Shown here: piece by piece, positions 23,723-35,204 of the stretch
Layout of the letters: each line of letters starts with the position of its first letter
How positions within the stretch are numbered: position 1 is the first letter of the stretch
Assembly (NCBI GenBank): GCA_037954235.1
Contig: JBBMOA010000007.1
Coordinates: forward strand, 22,265,457 to 22,329,456
Direction of reading: 5' to 3'
DNA length: 64,000 bases
Origin: Aulostomus chinensis
Lineage: Eukaryota > Chordata > Actinopteri > Syngnathiformes > Aulostomidae
Program-made: the position numbers and the translations under genes
Notes under the pieces: model-generated
What the model was told of the DNA's origin: nothing
Databases searched by the model: none
The model's input: only the letters and a program-made list of their open reading frames with translations

Positions 23723-25027
23723 ATACTAACAACTCTCATGGATCCACGTCATTTGTTTACGGAATATCAGATTTTTACTCAATGTGACAAAGCCACAACG
23801 ACAAAACAGCGCTTCTTAATTTCTTTATGCCGCACGTTTTCAGACTACAGTATTAAAACACACACACACACACTGCAATGTTAAAAACATGATGTGTGGT
23901 TGAGTGAGGGAGGAGGGAGAAGGGTGTGGAAGAGATGGACTGGCTGAGTACAGATGTAAAACACACACCTCAGTGTAAAGTGACAGTTCCATTATTCATA
24001 TTAGAGCTATTATTTCTGATAGCGGCAACAGGGTTGGGAGCGTTGTCAGCCTGAAATATGGGCGGCAGCACGTGGCTGCACCCGAGCTTGTGTGTATGCA
24101 TACAGTAGCAGGTGCTACCAGGCAGAGCAGCTGTTTGATTTTTCAAACGGGAGATGCATCCAGATGTTTCAGGGTAGTAGGCATTCACAAGGTGCAGATG
24201 TTACAAGCACAAGTAGTTCTGACACTACCTCTACACAGCATCTTCAAAACGCTCGAGATATTCTCATCCCTATTTACAGTGTTCTTTTAGTGATAGCAGC
24301 TGAAAAAAAAATCCTGTCGCAGTACAAGAAAACGCTTTTAAATTAATAAATGTGGAAAATTCTGACTCGTGGTTTTAAACTCTGGTAATTGATGTTGAAC
24401 ATAAAGTAAGCACCATCTTTTTTTTCCCCTCAGTTGTTGAAACAGTTGTGAAGTCCAGGCTGATAGTCTGATAAAAACTGCAGTTTGATGTGTCAGCTCA
24501 TCATAGGATGGTTAAGAGGAGGGCAGGTGCACCCGACGCTACCGTAACATACTAACTTATTCTCTGTCATCTCCTAGTGAGCCTGGGTTAGGCACCGTTG
24601 GAAATACAGAATAAGAAATTCAGCAGAAGGTAGCAGCAGGAATGTGCTTCAGAAATACCTAAAGTATAATATGCAAATGAAGTATTCTCTTTTTTCGCAC
24701 TTTTTCATCTCTGTTGAAAATATTCAGTGGATATACGCTGAGTCATGTAAATAAAACATGATGTTAAGTGGCTCAAAATCATTGGCGTTTATTAAGTTTG
24801 GTCTTTTTGCCTTCCTGTGTGTAATGAGAGGTGCATATTGCAAAGGAGTGTATCTGTCCTCGAAAATAATGGTGGGCGAAACGCCCTCCGCTCTGACTCA
24901 GCGCAGGTGGGCGGGGTTTCACAACATTTACTCCAGCATCCAGTGCGCAGGAGGTGAGATAAGCCAACCAATTGCAATTATTTGATAGTGATTGAGATAT
25001 GGGTTTAGAAAAGCAGAATCTTGAAGA

Positions 25028-25143
25028 AAGTCTTTATTGAAATTGCAGAGAGATAAAACCAAATGTGTCCTCTGCATTTCACCCATCCTCTACAGAACAA
25101 TGAACGGTCGCGTGCAAGATCTTTCTTGGTCAGCAGCACCATC
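25028..25143 (+). repeat. left arm of fold-back repeat
   Basis: GTCTTTATTGAAATTGCAGAG, then CCTCTGCATTTCACCCATCC and TTGGTCAGCAGCACCATCA, is a teleost interspersed repeat. It pairs imperfectly with the inverted copy at 25490-25620; the CTGCATTT..ACCC..CCT.TACAG..CAA block is about three quarters identical by eye. Confidence 0.65.
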
Positions 25144-25204
25144 ACTACTAATCTAACAAACACATTGCATGACTGAAAGATTATTCTGCTATGATGAATA
25201 TTCA

Positions 25205-25420
25205 TTATCATTCCAGCTTACTCTGCACAGGGTCAAGGGGAGCTGGAGCTCAGGGTAAGGGAGAGAGAGACAGACAAGACCCTTGACAGGTCACCAGTCA
25301 CTCACAAGTACAGACAACCACTCACACTCATGTTAGCACTGATATTTACCAGCTAACTGGCATGTTTCTGTCAATGGGAGAAAACCTGAACACCAGGCGA
25401 GAACATGCCGAAGGACCACA
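25205..25420 (-). mobile_element. degraded tRNA-SINE-like copy inside fold-back structure
   Basis: CTCTGCACAGGGTCAAGGGG, GACAGGTCACCAGTCACTCA, CAACCACTCACACTCATGTT and CAGGCGAGAACATGC follow the same order as the better-preserved SINE copies at 31385 and 47067, but with many changes. The Pol III promoter end is not recognisable. It lies between the two inverted arms. Confidence 0.6.
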
Positions 25421-25489
25421 GCTAGCATCCTGGAACACTTCACTCTGGCTTTCGCCCAAAACAAAGTCAAACTGGGAGGGGCCACATCT

Positions 25490-25620
25490 CATGCCGGTGC
25501 TCCTGACCAAGGCCCAGCAGACAGATCTGGAGATGGTCTTTGGACTGCATGTGGTCGCTCGTTGCGCTGTAAAGGCTGGGTTAAATGCAGGGGAAAAATT
25601 TGTGCACAGAGACCATTATT
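25490..25620 (-). repeat. right arm of fold-back repeat
   Basis: GCTCCTGACCAAGGCCC through CGCTGTAAAGGCTGGGTTAA and ATGCAGGGGAAAAATTTGTG is an inverted, diverged copy of the left arm at 25028-25143, with about 350 bp between the arms. Confidence 0.6.
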
Positions 25621-27317
25621 ACTTAATTTGATATTCTGAAATGGATGGATATTCACCTTTATTTTGATGTGTGTGACAGAGAAAGCAGAATTTCTCTTTC
25701 AGTCTGATTTTAAAAAGTCTCAAATTCTACAATTTTTTACGTGAGTAACCCCATGAGGCGCTTGGAGAGGAGGCTGAAGTGTGAAGAACAGCTATAAACG
25801 CTTCAACCTCTGATTAGTTACTTTTTGAGCATGTTCTGATATGATCGCTCTCACAGCACATTGATGCACCTGCATTCTTGAGTTCACAGCAATTCAAGTA
25901 TTTAACAGATGTTAAAAGGCCATCCAGATCCTCTAGGTCGGTCCCACTGAAATCCAAGCTCTTCGTATTAAGATGTATATGGCTGAAGTCTCAAAGTTGG
26001 TTCAGTTTTGAGGCAGTAATCGCGTTCTGAGACGCTGAGGACAGGCCAGCTGTCTTGAAGGAAAAGAGGTGAAGTCGCCTGGCGTCCCTGAGAGGGACAG
26101 AGCAGGCTAGAGAGTGGAGAGAGGGAGGCAGTGAGGTTATAAAGGCTGCAGTTGACAGCTTGGCCCTCATTACCTCCTTCCTGTTTCCTGTCATGGCCAC
26201 TCCCAGTGGAGCAGGTGAGGTGAAAGGGGGAGTTATGCAACACTGTTGGTCTGTGTCCTGTGTCTGCATTTTGTCGGTGTGTACTTTCACTGCTGGCTCT
26301 CTGGTTGGCCTAGTGTGTCTGTCTCTGTTTGAGTGTTTATATCTCTATGCAAATACTTTATGTAATGATGAGGTGTCTCCTATGGTTATATAAATATGGG
26401 CACCCTCATTTAGCTCACAGTCAATTTAAATTAGATTATCGTTTGTTCGTGCGTGCACCAGTGTAAGAAGTTGTGGTTTTAGTCCAATTTTGTAGTCTTA
26501 CTGGGCTTTATTGGGTTCCTACATTCCTAAGATTTTCTCCCACACAGACTAAGCCATATGCACTGGCAGCGTACCTCTGTAACCTGCACAAGTTTACATT
26601 AGGATTGAGGATAAATTCTGATTCATGGCTCTCTCCTGTCGACGTTTTGTAGAGTTTCAGATAAGTGAAGGAAGATGCTTTTCTTGTCCGAGCTGGATGG
26701 CTGAAGTCTTTTCTCTGACTGCAGAACACATGGTGTTGATCAGAAGGACAGCTCACTCTCCAGTATTGGCACTCACCAAGCGACAGAGGGAAAAAATCAT
26801 GGTGTTCCTGAACCCTATTCCAATATAACCCTTTACAGCAACCACTAATTATGCATCTTTATGCTGAATGTTTTTTTTTAATCTTATGCTTTTACCTAGT
26901 AATGGTGCAAGATAGAGCTGCTCCCTCAGGTTTGTAATCCAGTTGTCTTTTGGTCTTACACGCTCTTAGACTTCTTTTTTCTTTCAGATGATGATTTCCA
27001 GATAACAGAACTATTGCATATAAACAAAAAAAATTCCAAGCCGCTATCAGGTAAATACAAGGTACTTGAGTTGTGTTTGATGTGACCACCCAATAGAAAT
27101 GAAAAATGTGCCGTCGTGGCTGATGGTTTTGGGACTGCAGTTTACTTTTTAGTCTTGGCACATTACGTAGAATGAAAAGCATCTATAGTATGTGAAGATG
27201 ATAATATCTTTAAAACCAGAACTAAAGGAAAGCAAATGTCCGAAGCTGGAGAGCTCAGTTCTTACGCTTTGTGATATAAAAGGTCTCAGATGCAAAACAC
27301 AAGTCTGATTTTTTTTT

Positions 27318-28034
27318 TTAATGTATAAAGAGATAGAAACCCGCGCTCAAGTATGTGAATCCCGGCCTCATGTGAATGTAAAGCGGCACATACATTGCAC
27401 CGAGAGCAGCACAATGAAGTGTGATTTTGAAGCAGATAATGTGTGAAGAACAGGATGCTGGTGACAGAACTGTCTCTTCACTCCTGTTTTTCTCAACGGC
27501 TGTTGCAGGGGTGAAGCCAAGCTTGCGAGGCAGGAAGGCTTCAACTCCCCTCCACGGTAAACAGAGTATAACCTCCTCAGAGATGTTTTGAACTGGAAAC
27601 TGCACATTAAAAATCCCTCCAAGCGATCGTAAAACATCCTGTAAACTGGCCCCATGGGATGAATTGTTTTCATTCAGCCTTTTGCAAGAAAATGTTGGAG
27701 GTGCTGCAGTTAGGCAGACCTGTAGAAGCTCAGTGGCTGATAGGTTGTGTCTGTGGTCTAGTGTTTCACGGCAGATGGCAGTGCCAGCAGGCCAGGATGG
27801 TGCCAGAAGGTTACGCAATGGAATGATGCCTCTAAGACCTGACTGGAACACTGCATGACACATATATGTGCAGAAACACACTTCCCACACAATCTTCTGA
27901 TGCTCTAAGGAAACTTTCCTAATTGTATAATTTAATTTGTTTGCATCTTCTGGAGATTTAGTCCATTTTAAAGGACCAATCATTCCAGTCCTCATCATGA
28001 GGTATGGCGGATTATCCTTCATGGTGTCATGCAC
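27318..28034 (-). other. long unassigned open frame in intron 1 (238 codons)
   Basis: This is the longest open frame in the window, on the strand opposite reln. It begins at a GTG; the first ATG is the fifth codon. I recognise no domain, signal peptide or transposon motif, codon use looks unbiased, and there is no exon structure evident. A rough estimate (stop frequency 3/64, both strands of 64 kb) predicts well under one frame this long by chance, so it is noted, but it is most likely fortuitous. Confidence 0.15.
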
Positions 28035-28876
28035 AGGTGATTGACAGTGTGGAGCATTTCAGGAAGCTCAGAGTGAAGTGGCACCCCGACTATGGCATGG
28101 CCATGGAAACAGATGGACCTATAGCTTCCCCATGGTCTGGTCTCCATTTCCTGGTCCTCTCTGGGGCACGTGTATGTCTGCCAGTGGGATATGGGTCAGA
28201 TGGTAGGCTATCTTTATCCAGATTGTTGCCAGGAAAGACTCATTCATTTGGAAACTAAAAGGTCATCCTATTGGTTAACTTTGGAAAAAATGGGGATTTC
28301 ATTGATATTAAGAATCTGCATTGTATTATGCTTTTCGAATGACTCGCTGTGACACTTCAGAAGTACAGACTGATATTTCTGTTTGTGGTATCTTGTCAGT
28401 TCCCTCTTGTGGGGCCAGACTTGAGTATTGACTAAATATTTTGCAGGGGCCCAGCTTTTGCGAGTAAAGGTTATGAAAATGGGTGTGTATGTGTTTGTAT
28501 ACAAAGAGCAGAAAGGAGTTGTTCAGGTCATGCCAACCACAGAGGGGACTTCAATGGAGGTAGACTAGGTTGCAACATAAATCAGGTCTCCTCTCAGAGC
28601 TCCCAGGCTTCCTGTCCAACTCCAGTCTAATCCCTCTCCATGCTGTTTTCTAAGAATGAGCTCATGCCGGCGAGCCTTGCCAACCACAGTGTTTGAATCC
28701 ACCAGTAAGGAGACATGACTGTTGCTTTTAAGATGCAACCGGGTCCTATTTTTCATGTCCCCGGTATGATTGCTTACCCAGCATACAGTGAAGCATTCAC
28801 ATAAGTTGAACATTTCCATCATGATCAAATAGACCTGCTGCTTTTTTTTTGCTTTTTTTTTTTTTTACAAAACTGG

Positions 28877-29151
28877 TCAGGGGGCAGCATGACTCAGAGG
28901 CTCAAAGGTAGCCTGGCCATCTAGAACCGCTGGTTAAACCCTCACTTCCCCTGATGACCATGTCCAAGTGTCCTTCAGCAAGATACTGAGCCCCTAAATG
29001 CTGCTGATGGCCCTGCAATGGACTGGATACCCGCCCTGGGTGAACCCCACCTGTCACCCAATGTCAATGTCAGCTGGGATAGGTTCCAACACCCCCCCCC
29101 CCCCCCATGACCCTTAATGTATAAGCAGTATAGAAAATGGATGGATGGATA
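28877..29151 (+). mobile_element. tRNA-derived SINE-like copy, apparently chimeric
   Basis: The 5' part has an A-box-like GCATGACTCAGAGGCTCAA and a decayed B-box-like TGGTTAAACCC, followed by CATGTCCAAGTGTCCTTCAG and CAAGATACTGAGCCCC, a frequent teleost SINE body. The 3' part (TGGACTGGATACCCGCCCTG, CACCCAATGTCAATGTCAGC, TGGGATAGGTTCCA, 15 C, ATGACCCTTAATGTATAAGC and a GGATGGATGG tail) belongs to the tail family seen at 31385 and 42706 in the opposite orientation. Confidence 0.7.
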
Positions 29152-29255
29152 GAGAAAAAGTGGTCGAAAACCATGCATCAATCACAGTTGCGACCTCACT
29201 GCAATATGGAAAAATAACACAACAACTTCTTTGTTTGCCTCCGATAGATTTAATC

Positions 29256-29331
29256 GTCTCTCTCTCTCTCACACACACACACACAAACACACATGCTCTC
29301 TCTCTCTCACACACACAAACACACACACACT
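29256..29331. repeat. duplicated (CT)n(CA)n block
   Basis: A block of about 37 bp (CT run, then CA run with AAAC interruption) occurs twice in tandem, separated by ATG. Confidence 0.9.
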
Positions 29332-31372
29332 TCGTAGGGATGAGGGTAAATCTGTGATCCTGTAAGTTTTACTATTTAAAACAAATGCAATCCAGTTGTT
29401 TTTGTGGTTAGAGAGTCCCGGCAGTTTTAGATGAGACAAAAGAAATAACATCATAGTCTGAACATGGATGAACTTAGATGGAAAGTAGGCTTTGTTTGTA
29501 CTTTACTGGCAATTATTTATGATCTCATTTTTTTTGGATTGTCACAGAATATTCCTTTTCCATTACTGAGTAGTTGTCACTGTATGGTTTCTGTCTATGT
29601 TTTGTGTGTCTGTTTTAGCTCTGAGAGATTCGTCGGTGTACGTAGTATTGAATTTGTAAATGCGTGTTTTGTTGTGTTGCGTGGTTTGCTGATATATTTT
29701 TGTGCCGTAACGTTACATCTGTTGGATCCAGAGCGGTGAAGAAAGCTCTAGGCCCATCAATAGTTGAGCAGGAGCATGGTCGTGTATGTCTGTAATGAGG
29801 CACACCACATCGCATCATCAATATTACATGCTGGCTGAGGGCCAAGGGATGCGCTTGGCAGTTTGTTCAAGTATAAAGTAATGTGTGTGTGTGTGTGTAC
29901 ATGTATGTGAGTGTGTGAGAGTGTTATCTCTCCCAGCCGAGCATGTGTCACTCCCTTCTTGGTGTTTAGGTGTTCAAAGATGCCTTTACAGAAAGTATGT
30001 TACAGCAACGATGCAGTTTTGCGTTGCGCGCATCACTTCCTGGTCAGATATGCTGCTCAGTCTTATGAGTTATGTCTGGACGGTCCAGTTTTACACACTA
30101 AAACTTCCTGCCAGAGTGTGTGTGGCAACATGCTGCTGTGTTTGGCAATAACAAATCACAAGTGCCGTTTGTTGGGTTGTTAGGCAACAGAGGGTTTAAG
30201 ACCAGTTACCAGAGAAGATCGATGTCGTGAAGGACAGCCTGGGAATGTCGAGTGTTTTGTAACATTTAACACGGGTGCAGGTGGTGCTTGTAGGTCAGAG
30301 AAAACAACTTCTAAATGTTACCACATGACCCCATCTAACAACCTCACACTTACAACTGGATCAATCTCAAATGTCTGAGTGTGCGTGAATGGGAATGTGT
30401 CATAAAATACATTGTTGGTGTGGCTTTTAGACTAAAAAACACTTTATCAACGCTGGCCATTCACCACCTTTGATGTAGCAAACATTCTATATTTTTCTGG
30501 GGAGTTATTTGACCTCATACATGTAGAGGACATGTGCTCTTGATTGTTAAACCAGAGGTTGGGCATCATACTGGTGAAATAGTTCAGAGAAAATCAAATT
30601 TCATTGAGATGTTTGGAGAGCAGGCAGAGCTTTCCATCAGCAGCAGCCGCTGCTCATTTAAGTCCAGCTGGCTACTTTATCATCTTAATTTTAGTCTCTA
30701 ATAAAATAAATTTGGGTGAATATTTTACGACTGCCAGTCTGTGTTTCAACATATTCTTAGTGCGATGGTAGAGAAACCTGCCTATGTGTCTTTATAAACC
30801 CCAGTGCATAACAAATATGTGTGCGCACTCAGCTGAGAAGTTGCTGTAGTTCAAATAGAGTTTTTTTCAGTGTTTGACAAATATTGATAAAATATCTGGT
30901 GACAAAACTGGAACAACTACATTGATCACAGACAGAAGACATCCTGATTAGACTTCCGTCTCCTACTGGTGGTGGCAGCAACTTGATGATCACACGATGA
31001 GTGTTGAAAGTCCCCCAAAGGAGCTGCATCACCCCTATAAACCAGACAGACATTTACAGGCTTTATAATGAATGCATGAATTATTTTAATTTACATTGCA
31101 CTATCTCTAAGATACATGGCATATAAAGTGGCAGACCTACTGCTGTATGTAGACAGAGACTGCTTCAGCGTATAGACCCTTGACTCCCTTGTGTTGTGTG
31201 GTACTCAGTAACGAAGCTAACTAATGTCAAATCATGACTTAAATAAGGGAAGTAGTAGTAATGTCAATGTATCGAGTAGGTTTTTCATGTTTAGGTTCAC
31301 TGTTACTTTACTATTTTCTCCAGCATTGTGTGTAATGAATGCTTTTTAAATCAAACTTGCATGAAGTGTCCG

Positions 31373-31384
31373 TAAACTGACGAT
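31373..31384. repeat. left target-site duplication of SINE copy A
   Basis: TAAACTGACGAT here is repeated as TAAACTGATGAT at 31762-31773, one mismatch in 12. This marks the insertion boundaries. Confidence 0.8.
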
Positions 31385-31761
31385 CGTCCATAGTCATCTT
31401 CCACTTAGTCCTTACTAGTAAGGGTCGCAGGGGGCTGGAGCCTATCCCAGCATCTACGGGCAAGAGGCAGGGTTCACCCTGGACAGGTCGCCAGTCCATC
31501 GCAGGGCAAACACGCAGAGACGAACAACCATTCACACTCACATTCATACCTACGGTCAATTTAGAGAATCCAATCAGCCTAGTCCCCAAATTGGATGTCT
31601 TTGGACGGTGGGAGGAAGCTGGAGTACCAGAGAGAACCCACGCAGGCATGGGGAGAACATGCAAACTCCACAGAAAGATCCTGCGCCCGAACAGGGACTC
31701 GAACCCGGAACCTTCTAGCTGTGAGGCCACAGTGCTGACCACTGCACCACCGTGCAGCCCC
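31385..31761 (-). mobile_element. full-length tRNA-derived SINE, copy A
   Basis: Read on the minus strand it starts GGGGCTGCACGGTGGTGCAG. It has an A box TGGTGCAGTGG (31739-31749) and a perfect B box GGTTCGAGTCC (31695-31705), the internal Pol III promoter of tRNA-derived SINEs. The body contains the GTGGGTTCTCTCTGGTACTC and CCTGTCCAGGGTGAACCCTG blocks common in teleosts, and the tail ends near AAGGACTAAGTGGAAGATG. Flanking 12-bp duplications (31373-31384 and 31762-31773) confirm retroposition. It is antisense to reln in intron 1. I do not assign a family name. Confidence 0.85.
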
Positions 31762-32219
31762 TAAACTGATGATGTTTAATGATTTTTTAATTGAAAAGTT
31801 TTCCATCCTGTTGCATCTGGCAGAGTGGAATTATCAGTCATTTGTAATTAGATGCAGGTGTTTCTCTGTGCATAACCTTAATTTTACTGTAATTTTGGCT
31901 TATTATTCTGTTTTGTAACAGAAATTGTAGCTTTTTCTTTTGTTGTATCTGTATAACATCAGTTTTGTTGTGTTTGGCTTCAAGCAGCACCAAAAGACAA
32001 GTGACCCACACTCTGTATTGTTCTTGAATGCTTCCAGCAGTGCTGAAGCATCATCTGCTGCTCTGCTAACGTCCTGCTTTTTTCTACACTGCCCGTGTCG
32101 GGATTTTGTTCATCTCTTCCTAAAGGGCAACCTTCAAATTCTGTCCAGATGTTTGGTCGAACAAACACCTGGTCTGTTCAGACATCAGCAAATCACACAC
32201 ACACCACACACATACACCA

Positions 32220-32247
32220 CCCCCCCCCCCCCCCACACACACACACA
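32220..32247. repeat. C15-(AC)n compound tract
   Basis: Fifteen C (32220-32234) are followed directly by an AC run. The same architecture recurs at 22825 and 56348. Confidence 0.93.
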
Positions 32248-32420
32248 GGCTCATACAAACAGAATCTGCCAGTGTGTTGAGTGTTAGTAATCATTCACCC
32301 TCATTGCCGCCTCATGGCTCCTCATCCCCCCCTCGGCCAAGTGAACACTACTCAGAAATGAAGTATGGACAGGAATGTTAAAGGCAACCATCAAAGGCCG
32401 CTAGTCTACTGCTTCAGATC

Positions 32421-32447
32421 TGTGTGTGTGTGTGTGTGTGTGTGTGT
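32421..32447. repeat. (TG)13 microsatellite
   Basis: This is a short perfect TG array. Confidence 0.95.
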
Positions 32448-32688
32448 AAAGTACCCCCACAGGTAATTGGATCTGATCTGACCTGATTGGCTCATTCGTC
32501 TGATGCGTTCTGCAGGCATGTGAGCGAGGAGTGTTAGAGGTCTGTCTAAATAATTTAGATCTTGCATTTGTATTGATCAGGTAGCGCTGCTCTCCGCGGG
32601 CCACTCCACTTCCCCTTTCCATCTCTTCATCCCTCTTCGCCCCCTGTTCTTGTATTTTCGATTGTAACCTTGTGGCCCTTGCTTTGCA

Positions 32689-32704
32689 CCCCCCCCCCCC
32701 CCCC
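32689..32704. repeat. poly-C tract (16 C)
   Basis: This is an uninterrupted C run, followed by AACAACCGAGGG rather than by CA repeats. Confidence 0.93.
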
Positions 32705-35096
32705 AACAACCGAGGGCAGGTACACTGCTTGGAGGGTGAAGAAAAAGAAGAGTGTAGATGGGGGAGTGCTGGAAAGTGCGTTTTTATCAAGATTCCCCAA
32801 ATGGGAGTGAGGCTGAGGTGTAAGCAGATAAGAATTGGAGTCAGAAAAAGAATCTTTTGTGTGTGTGCGTGTATACTTGTGCAACACCGATGCAAGTGCC
32901 TGTGGAGCGTAATGGAGCATGTGTAACCTTGACAATGCAGGTCAGGGGAAATGAAGAAATGAGCGTATTGTGTGTTTAGAGGCTGGTCCAACTTAGTTCA
33001 TTAAATCCAGTCCATTACTCCATTAAATACTACATCAAGCTATGGCCTTGGATCAGTGCAGCATAATGTAAACACTGATAACGTGTCCCTCTCTATGGGA
33101 TGGATTTCTTGAATAGATAATGTATTCTAGGAGGCAAAAATAGCAGAAAAAGAAGAGCACATGTGTGCGCAGTAAACATTGTAATTGCCTGGGTGAATGA
33201 GAAGGCTGTTTCTCCTGCATTCTCTGGGTATTGTGGTGTTAGAGGTGCACTGAGCAACATGGATTGAATATGATAATGCTTCTGTTGCCAAGCAAAATAT
33301 CTGTCTTTCTCACAATATGGCGTCTTGAACGCACGGTAACTGCGGAGAGAACCAGGCAGTGTTTAGATGGCCAGTTGAATACACAGGATTTACTTGCACC
33401 CCACATTTCGTCATTACAGAAACAACGGTGAAGAAAAATATAAATGATATGAATGAGATATAATAAATAATTTCCATTGTAGAAAATATATCGCACAAAA
33501 ACACACAAGCAGAAATTATGGAGTAATGAATGTGTAAAAAGGATTTCTATATTTGCAACATGACAATCAACACAAACAACAGTTTTATGGTTGTGCTTTA
33601 TCCTGTAGCTCAACAAACACAGTGCAAAATTACCAAGTAATAAATTTGCTGAAAAAAGTGGTCGTGTACAGTAAATATTGCGTTCAGTAGCTGAGCATGT
33701 GAACGTCAGCATCATTGATGCGGCGAGACTGGCGGAGAGAAGGAAATGTCTGGATGTGACAGAGGGAGTTGTGGGATGAATTATTGAGGCTTTGATATGG
33801 AGGAGAGATGTCCCGCTCTTAGGGAGGGGTCTCACTCATGAATACACACTGAAAACACACATCCAGACACTGAAACAAACGCTGGGCTGCTGATGTGAGA
33901 TGTGTTAATGGAGTCACCCAGACAGACGGACTGGGCCACACAGTCGGCCCTGCCAAGATTCCCACATCAAAACAGGCCCAACCCAGAAGAATCGATGCCC
34001 CGACACGATTCTTATATGTTGCTTTTCAGAACTAAAAACACACCAGCGCCATGGGTGTCTCCTCTTTTCCCATTCAGACCCCCCTCCCCCCCAAAAGCAG
34101 GGGGATTCCAATGTCCGGAAATAACAAGGCCTCCAGCTTTCCTGACTGCAAGGTTTTTACTCCTCATTGTGTCAAAGTGCATTTTTTGGGAGTGTGTTCT
34201 CCTTTGAGCCACAGACTGTTCCCCTGTGATGGGTTCTGTCTGGCTGGAAGCAGTCCAGTGGCTGAGCTCTTTTTCTCCAGTGATGCAGCTGGCTTTGTGG
34301 TCCCGTCACTCAGGGCCTTTGTTTACAGGCCGGATCAATAGTTAACCTGCTGCTGGATACACGAAGCAGTAGATCTGTATAGCTGGATAATAGACCTCTG
34401 GCAGATTTCTGCTCGGCTGCTCTTCCTGGTGACCTGTAATGAATAGAGGCTTAGCTGGGCTATCAGGGTTACATCCAATTAGATCATCAGTGTTTTCTAA
34501 TGTGCTTGTCAGACTCTGATTTAAAGACTGTGCTTGTTCAGGAAGAGTTAGATTACACCCTGTCAGACACTGAGAGGTCAGTACTTTACTGTAAAAGTGA
34601 CTCAACCCCCTTTTCAGATAGTATTATTGTGCTAAAGTGTGCGTGTGTGTGAGTGTTCGTGCACGCGCATGTGTGCGTGTGTGTTGCTTTAGCTTTAACA
34701 CCTGCCCTCACATCTCCATGCTCTCCTCTCCCGCAGGGTGTTTGGTGTCATTGGCATCCCAGTTAACGGTCACTTTACATATCCATTTGTTAACACCTGA
34801 GCCTTGACTCATTAGCAGCAGGACGTTCAGGAACTGTATACACTCCCAGACTTCCTGTCCACATGCGTGTATATCACACTGCCTAATTATCTGTGTAGCT
34901 GCCTAACGAAGTGTGAGCATGGCTTCGTACATGCAAGCTGTGACATCAACTCAAGTGGTATATTATCATCTTTTATGACGTATTGATAAAATGTCAAATT
35001 TTTGCACATTCAATTTTATGAGCTTTTACTTTTTAAAGATGTTCTATTGCATTAATAATAAAGTAAGTAAAAATGATCTACTTTTCTTTTCTCTAG

Positions 35097-35204
35097 TCAC
35101 TATCTCGACGAGTGTATCCTTCGATGGTCTGCTGGTGACTGGCCTGTACACCTCCACGCCAGTACAGTCTGCTCCTATTCCTGCACCGGCTGCGTTTGGC
35201 TTTG
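35097..35204 (+). CDS. reln: reelin exon 2: Reeler domain continued
   Basis: This 108-bp exon is preceded by a pyrimidine-rich acceptor ending CTCTAG and followed by the donor G|GTAAGT. Its first two bases complete a Val codon begun in exon 1, and its last base starts a Gly codon finished by exon 3 (phase 1 at both ends). It encodes VTISTSVSFDGLLVTGLY followed by TSTPVQSAPIPAPAAFGFG. The VTISTS..FDGLLVTGLYTST and AFGFG portions match mammalian reelin closely; the stretch between them (SAPIPAPA) is proline/alanine-rich and diverges from the serine/glycine-rich mammalian version, as expected for a surface loop of the beta-sandwich Reeler domain. No cysteine is encoded here. Assignment is by remembered family sequence, not by a search. 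Confidence 0.96.

Larger units (their letters stand above)
13503..35096 (+). other. reln intron 1 (21594 bp)
   Basis: It is bounded by the donor GTGAGC and an acceptor CTCTAG preceded by a T-rich tract. Content: microsatellites, a fold-back repeat structure at 25028-25620, SINE-like copies near 28877 and 31385, and scattered teleost repeat scraps. Stretches between the listed items (for example 16000-21700, 26300-28850 and 32700-35000) hold nothing I recognise. First introns of vertebrate reln are long and may carry enhancers. Confidence 0.9.

Noticed and set aside
31695..31749. tRNA gene suggested by A and B boxes
   Set aside because: No cloverleaf can be formed beyond the promoter boxes; the element has a long non-tRNA body and target-site duplications, so it is a SINE.
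31311..31806. Minus-strand open frames of 143 and 75 codons
   Set aside because: They fall within SINE copy A; similar frames occur over copies B and C and are common mis-annotations of this repeat.
33239..33835. 198-codon minus-strand open frame in intron 1
   Set aside because: The length is near what chance allows in 64 kb, the sequence is hydrophobic and cysteine-rich without a recognisable family, and no splice or start context supports it.
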